The notes below the pieces were generated by a model, which was given only the letters and a program-made list of their open reading frames with translations, made no database searches and was not told the origin of the DNA. Below are positions 24,024 through 32,387 of a stretch of 45,747 nt of DNA, one piece after another. This stretch comes from CAYUHK01 sp964475165 (GTDB taxonomy: Bacteria; Verrucomicrobiota; Kiritimatiellia; JAAZAB01), in assembly GCA_964475165.1 (NCBI GenBank), contig CAYYVN010000012.1:1-45747 (forward strand), written 5' to 3'. How positions within the stretch are numbered: position 1 is the first letter of the stretch; each line of letters begins with the position of its first letter. Position numbers and translations under genes: made by a program.

Positions 24024-24818
24024 ATGGCAGCCTACATCCTGATTATTGAAGATAGCCCCACCCAGGCCATGTTGTTGCGGCACCTCCTGGAACCGCAGGC
24101 CTATTCCTTGATGATCGTATCCCGGGCCGCAGAAGCCTGGGCGCGCATACGCGCCCAACGCCCGGCCCTGATCATCTGCGATTATCTGCTGCCGGATATG
24201 AATGGTCAGCAGTTGTATCAGCAACTCCAACAGCATCCGGATTGGCAGAATATCCCTTTCATCTTGATGGCCTGCGCCAGCGATCTGCTCTTGAGCCAGG
24301 AGCTAGCTGAGGCGGATATGCCCGCGGCCTTCATCCAGAAGCCGGTGGCCCGCCAGCAACTGGAAGCATTGCTCAAACGCCTACTGCCCTCTTCAAAGCC
24401 AACTCATCCGGCAGCCCCGCCGCCAAGCAAGGCCCATCCTTTGAGGCTCAAAGCCGGCTTGCGCGCGTTCAATGGCGCATATCTGCTGGAAAATATCGGC
24501 CATGACTTAAACCTCTATCGCGAGATAGTCGAGGCCTTCCTGGCCGCTATCCCGCAACGCCAGGCCAGCCTCCAGCGCGCCCTGGCAGCCGAGAATCGGC
24601 GGGAGATAGCTTTGATCGCCCATGCGCTCGAGAGCGCCGCCATGACCCTCGGCGCGGAACGCTTGCGGGCCGCCGCCCAGATCATCGAGAAAGCGGCGCC
24701 TAAAGTTCCTTGGAAGATATTGCAAGCGCAGCTGCTGTGCTTCGTTCAGGAACTCGAGCAGCTCCAGAAGGCTCTGCAAACGGCCCTGACCGCCAGCGCG
24801 GATCCATCCCCCCGCTAA
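24024..24818 (+). CDS. Response regulator with C-terminal HPt domain
   Basis: Soluble phosphorelay protein of 264 residues. The receiver (1-120) has ILIIEDSPTQ, phosphoacceptor Asp in IICDYLLPDMNG and Lys in AAFIQKPVA; the conserved Thr/Ser after the fourth strand is Ala (ILMACASD). A Pro/Ala linker leads to an HPt domain (about 150-255) with IALIAHALESAAMTLGA; the phospho-His is present but the following Lys of the usual HxLKG is Glu. There is no DNA-binding or enzymatic output, so it may shuttle phosphate between a hybrid kinase and an unknown regulator, or act as a sink. The ATG at 24024 lacks a strong ribosome-binding site. Its end overlaps convergent pgi by 4 bases. Confidence 0.85.
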   Translation: MAAYILIIEDSPTQAMLLRHLLEPQAYSLMIVSRAAEAWARIRAQRPALIICDYLLPDMNGQQLYQQLQQHPDWQNIPFILMACASDLLLSQELAEADMPAAFIQKPVARQQLEALLKRLLPSSKPTHPAAPPPSKAHPLRLKAGLRAFNGAYLLENIGHDLNLYREIVEAFLAAIPQRQASLQRALAAENRREIALIAHALESAAMTLGAERLRAAAQIIEKAAPKVPWKILQAQLLCFVQELEQLQKALQTALTASADPSPR

Positions 24819-26461
24819 GACTGCCTGGAGCCGGCGGCCCCGTTCCGCAAATAGCCGATGAGCGCCGCGCTCGAAGAATCCCAACGCGCGGCCGGCATAT
24901 CAGAGGCCGTCAACTCCGGCAGGATGGCCGCAGCCAGCTCTTTGCCGAGTTGCACGCCCCATTGATCGAAAGAGAAGATATTCCAGATCACGCCTTGCGT
25001 AAAAATCTTATGTTCATAGAGCGCGATCAGCTGGCCGAGAATCGCCGGCGTCAACTGCTCGGCCAGGATGGTATTCGTGGGCCGGTTGCCGGTAAAGACC
25101 TTATGGGCTACCAACTCGGGCGGCGTGCCGACCGCGCACACTTCCCGCGGCGTGCGCCCAAAGGCCAAGGCCGCCGTTTGCGCCAACAGGTTGGCCAGCA
25201 ATTTGGCGTGATGATCGCCCAGGGCATGCTGCGCGCGGCGGAAGCCGATAAAATCGGCCGGCACCAACTTGGTGCCCTGATGCAGTAATTGATAAAAGGC
25301 GTGTTGCCCGTTGGTGCCGGGGGCGCCCCAGATGATGGGGCCCGACTGCCAAGCCAGCGACCGCCCCTGCTGATCCACACTTTTGCCGTTGCTTTCCATA
25401 TCAGCCTGTTGGAGATATGCGGGTAAATGGCTCAGATACTGGTCATAGGGCAGAATGGCCTGGGTATGAGCTTTGAAAAAATTATTATACCAAACCCCCA
25501 ATAAGGCCAGGATCACTGGCATATTACGCTCCAAGGGCGCCTCCAGAAAATGCTGATCCATAGCGTGGAAGCCAGCCAGCATATCCAGAAAATGTTGCGG
25601 CCCAATGCTCAGCATCAAGGTCAGGCCCACCGCTGAACAAAGCGAATAACGCCCCCCCACCCAATCCCAAAACTCAAACATGTTTTGGGGATCAATACCG
25701 AAAGCGGCGACCGCCTCAGCATTGGTGGAAACAGCCACGAAATGGCGCGCGATAGCGGCCGGATCCTGCAAGGCATCCAGGCACCAGGCACGCGCGGTCT
25801 GGGCGTTGGTCATGGTTTCCTGGGTGGTAAAAGTTTTGGAAGTGACGATAAAAAGCGTGCTGGCCGGATCCAAATCTCGCGTGGCCTCAAAAATATGGGT
25901 GGCATCAATATTGGAAACGAAACGCACCCGTAAATCGCGGCGCGCATAAGGTTTCAAGGCTGCGCAGGCCATGGCCGGACCAAGATCCGACCCGCCAATC
26001 CCGATATTAACGATGGCCCGCATAGGCTTGCCGGTGAATCCTCGCCAAGCGCCCTCACGCACCGCAGTGCTGAAACGCGCCATCTGATCCAACACCCGCC
26101 GGACATCCCCCATCACATCCCGCCCCTGGACCATAAGGGGCCTATCCGGCGGCGCGCGCAGCGCGATATGCAAGACCGCCCGCTGCTCAGTACGGTTGAT
26201 GGGCTGCCCGGCAAACATCGCCGCCCGCGCCGCCGCTAAGCCACGCGCCCGGGCCAGATCCAGGAGCAGCGGGAGCGTGGCCGTGGTAATGCGGTTCTTG
26301 GAATAATCCAAGTGTAACCCAACGGCATCCAAGCTGAAGCGACAGGCGCGTTGCGGATCTTCGGCGAAGAGATCGCGCAGATGCCGGCCGCTGATGGCCT
26401 GAAAATGCTCATGCAGGGCCTGCCATTCCGGCAAAGCGGTCAAAGCTGTTTGGGCTGCCAT
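24815..26461 (-). CDS. pgi: Glucose-6-phosphate isomerase, catalytic-base Glu replaced by Ala
   Basis: Interconverts glucose-6-phosphate and fructose-6-phosphate in glycolysis; 548 residues of the long enterobacterial/eukaryotic type. Strong motifs: VNIGIGGSDLGPAM, SKTFTTQETMTN, WVGGRYSLCSAVG (Arg), GDHHAKLLAN (His) and FDQWGVQLGK (Lys). Unusually, the WGEPGTNGQHAF motif reads WGAPGTNGQHAF: codon 380, bases 25322-25324, is GCC. In rabbit PGI this Glu (Glu357) is the base that moves the C1/C2 proton, so activity may be impaired or another residue compensates. GGAGGAG just before the ATG at 26461 sets the start; an in-frame ATG 18 bases upstream is less likely. It lies 36 nt after a zinc-ribbon gene. 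Confidence 0.93.
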   Translation of the reverse strand: MAAQTALTALPEWQALHEHFQAISGRHLRDLFAEDPQRACRFSLDAVGLHLDYSKNRITTATLPLLLDLARARGLAAARAAMFAGQPINRTEQRAVLHIALRAPPDRPLMVQGRDVMGDVRRVLDQMARFSTAVREGAWRGFTGKPMRAIVNIGIGGSDLGPAMACAALKPYARRDLRVRFVSNIDATHIFEATRDLDPASTLFIVTSKTFTTQETMTNAQTARAWCLDALQDPAAIARHFVAVSTNAEAVAAFGIDPQNMFEFWDWVGGRYSLCSAVGLTLMLSIGPQHFLDMLAGFHAMDQHFLEAPLERNMPVILALLGVWYNNFFKAHTQAILPYDQYLSHLPAYLQQADMESNGKSVDQQGRSLAWQSGPIIWGAPGTNGQHAFYQLLHQGTKLVPADFIGFRRAQHALGDHHAKLLANLLAQTAALAFGRTPREVCAVGTPPELVAHKVFTGNRPTNTILAEQLTPAILGQLIALYEHKIFTQGVIWNIFSFDQWGVQLGKELAAAILPELTASDMPAARWDSSSAALIGYLRNGAAGSRQS

Positions 26462-26497
26462 AACTCTCCTCCAATTCAAATCCGTTTGAACCTGGCT

Positions 26498-27196
26498 TTA
26501 ATTTCTATCGCCAGCCACCCGCGCGCGCCAGGCAGCCTGCTCCATCTGCAAGGCTTCTTGAGCGCGGGCGGCGGCGAAATCATCTGCAAAGAAAACCTGC
26601 CGCGTTGTGTTATCCAGCAATAAACGCGGCACCCATAATTCATGCGCCGCTTGCCGCAAGAGCAGCTGATCAGCCTGGATTTGCATCAAGATCCCGCTGT
26701 GGCGGGCCCCGCTGATCAGCCCTAGCTCCCACCAGATATTGGTCTCCGGTGGCACGAAACCAGCCCGATAATATGCAAACCAAAATTGATAGCGCGCCTG
26801 CCAGTCAGGCTCATGAAGCTTCTGCCAAAAGCTGCTCAGCCGCTCGGCGGCCACGCGGGGCTGCCTGAATGAGCTCAGCCAATCCTCAGCTGATGCTCTG
26901 GTGCGAAACCAATAAACTCCTCCCACCAGAACCGCCCCGCTCACAGCCAGCAAAAACCAGCCAACCAAGCCCCTCTCCCACAGGCTCAGCCGGGAACGTA
27001 CCGGCCGCCGCGAGGCCGAAAAGCGGGCGATGGGCAGAGGCTCCGGCGGCGGCGCGGCCGGGGCTTCTTTGATCCGCAATTTTTTACGGCGCAAGTTGCC
27101 TCCGCATTGCGGGCAGAAAGCATCCGACACCGTCAGCTCCGCGGCGCATTGCGGACATACTACCGGCGCTGGGGCCTGTTCTTTTGCGGCTGGCAT
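26498..27196 (-). CDS. Zinc-ribbon single-pass membrane protein, function unknown
   Basis: Protein of 232 residues not assignable to a named family. It starts with a zinc ribbon (CPQCAAELTVSDAFCPQCGG, two CxxC pairs), continues through a basic and Pro-rich linker, and has one membrane segment (GLVGWFLLAVSGAVLVGGVYWF). The part after the membrane (about 130 residues) is rich in Trp and Arg with no motif I recognise. AGAGGA upstream suits the ATG at 27196 (6 nt spacing); the ATG at 27199 is equally possible. It follows the other zinc-ribbon protein gene by 37 nt and precedes pgi, so the three may be one transcript. Confidence 0.7.
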   Translation of the reverse strand: MPAAKEQAPAPVVCPQCAAELTVSDAFCPQCGGNLRRKKLRIKEAPAAPPPEPLPIARFSASRRPVRSRLSLWERGLVGWFLLAVSGAVLVGGVYWFRTRASAEDWLSSFRQPRVAAERLSSFWQKLHEPDWQARYQFWFAYYRAGFVPPETNIWWELGLISGARHSGILMQIQADQLLLRQAAHELWVPRLLLDNTTRQVFFADDFAAARAQEALQMEQAAWRARVAGDRN

Positions 27197-27233
27197 CATC
27201 TTCCTCTTAAATGGAGGGCGCGGATCGGCGCCT

Positions 27234-28583
27234 CTAAGGCTGAAGGGGCTTGGCATAGGCCTTCAATTCAACTGCCTCCTCCCGCCTTTTTGAGTCCTGG
27301 CGAGCCTGAACCTGCTGCAGCAGTTGCTGGCGCGCACCCGAACTGATCTTAAGTTGCTCGAGATAACGCTCGGCTTTCTCAGAGCCTTGCGCCGCGGCCT
27401 GCACCAGCCATTGGAGCCCCTCCTTGCGATTGGCCCTGAGACCCACCCCTTGATAGTTCATAACGCCCAAGGCATATTGAGCGGCCGGCTGCTGCTGTTG
27501 GGCTGCGGCCTGAAAATAAAGCAAGGCCCCAGCATAATCTTTGCGCTGGTAATGCTGCTGAGCTTCCTGATATTGCGCCTGCGGATCAGCCCAGGCCAAG
27601 GCTTCCATCCGACTGGCCACCGAAGTCAAGGTCGGCAACTGATAGCCCTCCTCCTCCAGCGAATTGCGGCTCAGCGCAGCCGACTGCACCTCGAGCCAGG
27701 TCATGCGAAAATCCGGATCCGTCTTCAGCCGGTCAAAAAGATCCAAGTCCTTGAACTCAACCGGCGTGTTCTGCTCGTCCGCCGTCAGTAAGGTGAGGCC
27801 ACTGGCGCTGGCGCCGGCATGGATACCATGAAGAATCAACCCGTTTAACTGATTTAATCTCAAGGTTTCACCCTCGCGATAACGAGGATGGGCGCGATCC
27901 AGCTGCTTGCCCATCAGCTTGCGCGCGGCCGCCAAGCGCGCTTGCCATTGTTCCTGGCTAATGAGCGGCAGGTTCACTTCTTCAAGATCAGGCGCGCTGC
28001 TGGGCAAGTCGGCAGCCGGCATGATTGGTTCCGGCGCTTCGGGTACGGCAGCGGCAAGCGGCTCTGGCTGGGTAGCCGCCGGCAGTGCGGGCGGGGGCCG
28101 CAGCGCGCGCAAACAAGCGCCGCCTCTCAGCCAGGCTGCGCCGGCCAAGGCCAGTATGAGCAGCGCCAGCAGGCCGATAATTAGCGGCCGGACCGAGCGT
28201 CTCAGGAAGACATACCCACAATGCGGACATTGCTTGGTTTTAGCCGGCAAACGTTCATTGCAGCGCGGGCAATGTTTGAAGACTTTATGCAGCAGTTCCG
28301 CCAGATTCTCTGTTTGGGCGGCGGGAGTGGCCGGCTGGACGGGCCGCTCCGGCGCGGGGGGCACCTGCACCTCACCATCGCAGGCCTGGCATTGAACGGT
28401 AGTCGCGCGCATCTCAGCGGTGGCCAGCATAAAAGCGCCACAGTGCTCGCAAGCCCATTGCACGGCCGCGCTCGGAACCATGAACTGGGTGCCGCAAGCG
28501 GGGCAGCGCACCTGCTGGCCTATGCCCTGCTCATCCACCGCCAGATGTTTTCCACAGCGGCATTGAAAGTAGATATCTGCCAT
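27234..28583 (-). CDS. Zinc-ribbon membrane protein with C-terminal Sel1-like repeats
   Basis: Protein of about 449 residues. The N-terminus holds three Cys-rich ribbons: FQCRCGKHLAV with VRCPACGTQF, WACEHCGAF with VQCQACDG, and HCPRCNERL with QCPHCGYVF. One membrane segment follows (LIIGLLALLILALAGAAWL), then an Ala/Pro-rich linker, a region with no clear homology, and Sel1/TPR-like repeats near the C-terminus (PAAQYALGVMNYQGVGLRANR, GLQWLVQAAAQGSEKAERYL). The topology suggests cytosolic ribbons and an extracytoplasmic repeat domain for protein contacts. No ribosome-binding site is obvious; I took the ATG at 28583 because MADIYFQCRCG begins the first ribbon. Divergent from the kinase fusion gene. 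Confidence 0.72.
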   Translation of the reverse strand: MADIYFQCRCGKHLAVDEQGIGQQVRCPACGTQFMVPSAAVQWACEHCGAFMLATAEMRATTVQCQACDGEVQVPPAPERPVQPATPAAQTENLAELLHKVFKHCPRCNERLPAKTKQCPHCGYVFLRRSVRPLIIGLLALLILALAGAAWLRGGACLRALRPPPALPAATQPEPLAAAVPEAPEPIMPAADLPSSAPDLEEVNLPLISQEQWQARLAAARKLMGKQLDRAHPRYREGETLRLNQLNGLILHGIHAGASASGLTLLTADEQNTPVEFKDLDLFDRLKTDPDFRMTWLEVQSAALSRNSLEEEGYQLPTLTSVASRMEALAWADPQAQYQEAQQHYQRKDYAGALLYFQAAAQQQQPAAQYALGVMNYQGVGLRANRKEGLQWLVQAAAQGSEKAERYLEQLKISSGARQQLLQQVQARQDSKRREEAVELKAYAKPLQP

Positions 28584-28682
28584 GGTCATTGAGGTTAACG
28601 CATCGCATAGTGGCAAGCAAGCCATTACTGTTCTCTTCTTTTTGGCTTTCAACTGGCGCGTTTATCGGCATAATAGCCATCC

Positions 28683-30923
28683 ATGACATCCGATTTTCTC
28701 TTCATCAGCCGGGGCCTGCTGGATAATGCGCGCTACTGGTGTCGGGGGAGCTGGCGCCGCACGCGCCGGCAGCCAGTAGCGGCCGGGGATGTGCCGCAGG
28801 ATTTCATTGGCATCTGTGTGGCCAGCGCGCCGGATCCGGCCAGCGATGATTATCTGATCGCCCGCCTGAAAGAGTTGGGCCTGAAACAGGTGCGCCTTGA
28901 TTTCTCGTACGCCAGTCGCGGCGCCCACGGCGAACGCTTGCTCAAGCGTCTGCTGGATGAATCTTTGCGGGTCTGCCTGCATCTGGTGCAGCCGCTGGCG
29001 GAAGTGCGCGCCCTGCCGGCCATCACGGCACAACAGCGCTGGCAGACCTTTGTCGCCGAGACTTTAGCCGCTTATGGCTCACGCTTGGAAATGGTGGAGA
29101 TCGGTTCCACCTGCAACCGGCGGCGCTGGTCGGGATACACGCCGCACAAATTCATGCTGAGCTGGCAATTGGCTTGGACCGCCGCCCGCGCCCAGAACGT
29201 CAAGCTGGCCGGACCCAATGTGACCGATTTTGAGCCACCTTACAATATTGCCATCCTGGCCGCCTTACAACGCCGCGGCTGCTTGCCGGCCATCCATACC
29301 AATAATCTCTTCGTGGAACGCGCCGGCGAGCCCGAAGCTTTCGACCATAAAATCCTGGGACGCTCGCTGGCGGGACTTTTAGGTTGCAATCTGGTGCGTA
29401 AAGCGCAACTGCTCAAGGATATCGGCCTTTGGGCCGGAGTGCCGAAAACCATCTGTTCCCATGTGACCTGGAGTTTAAGACGCATTGCTCGTCAACTGGA
29501 GCTGGTCGAAGAAAAACAGGCCGACTATCTGGCGCGCTACATCTGCCTGGCGGCAGCCGCCGGGGCTTTGGAGCGCGTCTATTGGGGTCCGCTGATCGGG
29601 CAGCGCGAAGGTCTGATTGATGATGGCACCTCCGCTTATCCGGATATTCCCCATGTCACCTATTATGGCCTGAGCCACGGTCATCCGGATAGCTATCGTA
29701 TCCGGCCGGCCTTTCATGCTCTGCAAACCTGCCAGCGCTGGCTGGCCGGCGCCAGGTTCCAGCGCAAAATACCAACCGGATCCGGCCTGGAAATAATGGA
29801 GTTCTCGCTGGCCCCAGAGGCCGCGGCAACTCGCAGCGGCGCGCGCTTGCATGTGGCCTGGACCACCAACGGCTATAGCGCTGAAACAGCGGCTTGTTAT
29901 GCCCCGGAACTTCTGGATACGCTGCAAGCCTATACGCGCTCTGGCCAGCGTCTGGAGCGCGTCCCCGCCATGATCAACGAGAGCCCCCTCTATTTGATCC
30001 TTCCGGCCGGTACTGATGGCGGCGCCGCGCCGCGCCCGGGAATCATTCCCCAGGCGCGCTGGGCAGCGCTTCCGGGAACGAGCTATGCCCGGCTGCGCCA
30101 TACGGAATGGGACGGATTCTATCTGGCTCAAAACGCCCAGCAACCTTTCACGCCCGAGCCACTATTGGCCGTAGCCTTGGAGGCGGCTCCCGCGGGCCGC
30201 GCTTTACCCGGGACAGCCGTTCTGCTGCGCGATAGCCGCAACCGGGTATGGTCAATCCCCGCACCGCAGGAAAGGAATAGCCGGCTGATCATCAAACAAT
30301 TCAAACCGCGCGGGTTCTGGCGCAGGTTATTGCAACGCCATCAGCCCAATCGCGCGCAACGCAGCTGGAATGGTGCCCAGGAGCTTTTACGCCGCGGCCT
30401 ACCCACCCCCCAACCGCGGGCCTTCATTTATCACCAGCGCCAACCGCGGCAGATGCCCAGCTTCTATATTTGCCGTAGTTTCGATAACGCCTGGTCCCTG
30501 CGCGAGGCCTGCAACGCTTTTCGTAGCGGGGCGGTGGATTTTCAGGGCAAGGCCTTCACGGAATTATTCAAGGAGCTGGCCGCTTTTTTGCATAAAATGC
30601 ATGAACGCGGCGTTTTCTATCGGGATCTCTCAGCGGGCAACCTGCTCTTCCGTTGCGCCGCCGAAAGCGAGATTGAATTTTCCTTGATCGATACGGCGCG
30701 CGCGCGTTTTTATCCGAGGCCAACCAGCCTGCCGCGGCGCCTGAGCGATTTGATGCGCATCTGCCATCCGCTGCCCTGGCGCGGAAGGCAGGAGCTGCTT
30801 AAGATCTACATGCAGTTACAGGAACGGCCTTTGCGACTGTGGATGAAAATACCTTTCGTCTATTACGACGCCAAGCACCTGCTGAAAAATGGCTTAAAGA
30901 AACTGCGCGGCCGGGCCCGCTGA
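28683..30923 (+). CDS. Fusion of a glycosidase-like TIM-barrel domain with a C-terminal LPS/Kdo-type kinase
   Basis: Protein of 746 residues with two parts. Residues about 40-350 look like a GH39/cellulase-type TIM barrel: FIGICVAS, VRLDFSY, EMVEIGSTCNRRRWSGY (Glu139 at the acid/base position after strand 4), VKLAGPNVTDFEP. About 350-500 is a beta-rich link. Residues 515-746 are an InaA/WaaP/KdkA-type kinase: Lys538 in LIIKQFK, catalytic HERGVFYRDLSAGNLLF (Asp648, Asn653) and FSLIDTARARF (Asp670, a DFG equivalent). Such kinases phosphorylate Kdo or heptose of LPS at the inner membrane; there is no signal peptide. Whether the barrel binds or trims the sugar acceptor is open. No ribosome-binding site is obvious before the ATG. 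Confidence 0.75.
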   Translation: MTSDFLFISRGLLDNARYWCRGSWRRTRRQPVAAGDVPQDFIGICVASAPDPASDDYLIARLKELGLKQVRLDFSYASRGAHGERLLKRLLDESLRVCLHLVQPLAEVRALPAITAQQRWQTFVAETLAAYGSRLEMVEIGSTCNRRRWSGYTPHKFMLSWQLAWTAARAQNVKLAGPNVTDFEPPYNIAILAALQRRGCLPAIHTNNLFVERAGEPEAFDHKILGRSLAGLLGCNLVRKAQLLKDIGLWAGVPKTICSHVTWSLRRIARQLELVEEKQADYLARYICLAAAAGALERVYWGPLIGQREGLIDDGTSAYPDIPHVTYYGLSHGHPDSYRIRPAFHALQTCQRWLAGARFQRKIPTGSGLEIMEFSLAPEAAATRSGARLHVAWTTNGYSAETAACYAPELLDTLQAYTRSGQRLERVPAMINESPLYLILPAGTDGGAAPRPGIIPQARWAALPGTSYARLRHTEWDGFYLAQNAQQPFTPEPLLAVALEAAPAGRALPGTAVLLRDSRNRVWSIPAPQERNSRLIIKQFKPRGFWRRLLQRHQPNRAQRSWNGAQELLRRGLPTPQPRAFIYHQRQPRQMPSFYICRSFDNAWSLREACNAFRSGAVDFQGKAFTELFKELAAFLHKMHERGVFYRDLSAGNLLFRCAAESEIEFSLIDTARARFYPRPTSLPRRLSDLMRICHPLPWRGRQELLKIYMQLQERPLRLWMKIPFVYYDAKHLLKNGLKKLRGRAR

Positions 30924-30942
30924 CCGCAGCAGGCCCAAGCCA

Positions 30943-32265
30943 TCAGTTTTTATCGGCCGCAGATTTTTCCCAAGCCGCCGGTTGGTCGGCGCCCTTGCGA
31001 ATGTAGATTTCCACGCGCCGATTCTGGGCGTTGCCAATCAGAGGATCATTGGAGGCCATGGGCCGCGTGAAGCCATAGCCCACCGGAGCCAGGCGGCTGG
31101 CCGCAATGCCGGCTTTACTGCTGAGATGGGCTTGCACGGCCTGGGCGCGGCGCTCGGAAAGCTTCAGGTTATAGGCAGCCGAGGATGTCTTGCGCTTATC
31201 GGCATGCCCTTCAATGCGCGCCACGGACTGCGGATCGCGCGCCAAGACTTTGCCGATCGTGTTCAAATCATTGAAATATTCCTGGTGTATCACAGCCTTA
31301 TCGGTATCGAACTCGATATGCAGCGTGAAGAGGATGAGATCATCGGCCGGATCCAGGGGATTGGTGCCATCCTCCAAGACCTCATGGCCATCGGCCACCC
31401 CACCGCCATCCGTATCGCGCAAGAGAGGGTTGGTCTTATAGATATGCACTTCCTCGCCATCGGTGAGGCCATCATAGTCGGTATCCGGGTTCAAGGGATC
31501 GGTCTTATAGATTTTAACCTCTTCGCCGTCCGTGAGGCCATCGCCATCCGTATCGGGATTATGCGGATCGGTGCCCAAGATCAATTCCTCGGCATCGGTG
31601 AGGCCGTCGCCATCACTATCCTGCGCCCCGCCGGAAACCACATATTGGCGAGGCACATGCGCCCCCCATTTCCAGGAGAGAGCGGCATTGGGCAATAGAT
31701 TGAATTCCTGTTTATCGAGAGTCATATGCCCGAGCAACTCAGCGCTCAGCGACCATTCGGGATTGAAGTGGTAGGCCAGGCCCAGGCCGGCGCGCAACGG
31801 TATATCGGTGGGTGGACGCCAGGCGCGCATCTTCTGATAACGCAAGACGCCAATACCCCCGATCAGATAAGGATCCCAATGCCGGTTATCGGTGGTGTTG
31901 AGATGCAAGAGCGCATCGGCCGCCAAGCCCAAGGCCCAAGTCGAAGAACCGCGTAAGCCCGGACGGGTGGGCGGTTCACCGGGCTGATAATTATAAACCG
32001 TATTCGACATCAATTCCGGGAAGTATTGCAATTCACCTCGGAAAGTCCAACGCGGGGAATAATCATATCCCAGGCGCATGAGCATAAAGCCGCCACCTTT
32101 AGTGGCTTCGTCGCCTTCATATTTGATGTAGCCGCCGCCCAGACTGACGGACCAAGGAGCAATATCGGTCTCGATTGAGGCTTCCTGCGCCCAAGCCCCG
32201 CCGGTAACCGCCAGCATACCCACCCCCAGCACGATGGCTGCCATGCTACGATGTAATATTTTCAC
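30943..32265 (-). CDS. OmpA-family outer-membrane protein with TSP3 calcium-binding repeats
   Basis: Exported protein of 440 residues. Signal peptide (hydrophobic MAAIVLGVGMLAVTGGAWA, cleavage after AWA), an N-terminal eight-stranded beta-barrel region (about 30-215), four thrombospondin-3-type repeats rich in Asp (DSDGDGLTDAEE, DTDGDGLTDGEE, DTDYDGLTDGEE, DTDGGGVADGHE; about 217-305), then an OmpA peptidoglycan-binding domain with FDTDKAVIHQEY and IEGHADKRKTSSAAYNLKLSERRAQAV. It links the outer membrane to peptidoglycan, with a calcium-stiffened spacer. The start codon is GTG, with GGGAG 7 nt upstream. It has its own promoter and converges on the kinase fusion gene. Confidence 0.92.
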   Translation of the reverse strand: MKILHRSMAAIVLGVGMLAVTGGAWAQEASIETDIAPWSVSLGGGYIKYEGDEATKGGGFMLMRLGYDYSPRWTFRGELQYFPELMSNTVYNYQPGEPPTRPGLRGSSTWALGLAADALLHLNTTDNRHWDPYLIGGIGVLRYQKMRAWRPPTDIPLRAGLGLAYHFNPEWSLSAELLGHMTLDKQEFNLLPNAALSWKWGAHVPRQYVVSGGAQDSDGDGLTDAEELILGTDPHNPDTDGDGLTDGEEVKIYKTDPLNPDTDYDGLTDGEEVHIYKTNPLLRDTDGGGVADGHEVLEDGTNPLDPADDLILFTLHIEFDTDKAVIHQEYFNDLNTIGKVLARDPQSVARIEGHADKRKTSSAAYNLKLSERRAQAVQAHLSSKAGIAASRLAPVGYGFTRPMASNDPLIGNAQNRRVEIYIRKGADQPAAWEKSAADKN

Positions 32266-32308
32266 AACTGTTCTCCCATTAATGGACCGGTCTAGATAAA
32301 AAAGAACG

Positions 32309-32337
32309 TTATTAGGCTAGCCCATCAAGCCCACCAA
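32309..32337 (-). promoter_or_regulatory. Candidate promoter of the OmpA/TSP3 gene
   Basis: On the minus strand TTGGTG and TAATAA lie 17 nt apart, giving a leader of about 40 nt before the GTG start. Confidence 0.45.
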
Positions 32338-32353
32338 GGCAAGCAGAAAATGT

Positions 32354-32387
32354 CGGCTCCGGGAGCCGCCCTGACTGGCTAGGGCGG
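32354..32387 (-). terminator. Possible terminator at the end of the acyltransferase gene
   Basis: Two adjacent hairpins: CCGCCCT/AGGGCGG (7 bp) spanning the stop codon, and CGGCTC/GAGCCG (6 bp, 3-nt loop), which on the minus strand is followed by ACATTTTC. The T-tract is weak, so termination would be partial. Confidence 0.35.

Noticed and set aside
28662..29033. Minus-strand 123-codon frame under the start of the kinase fusion gene
   Set aside because: It overlaps a gene with clear domain content, and its own translation shows no motif.
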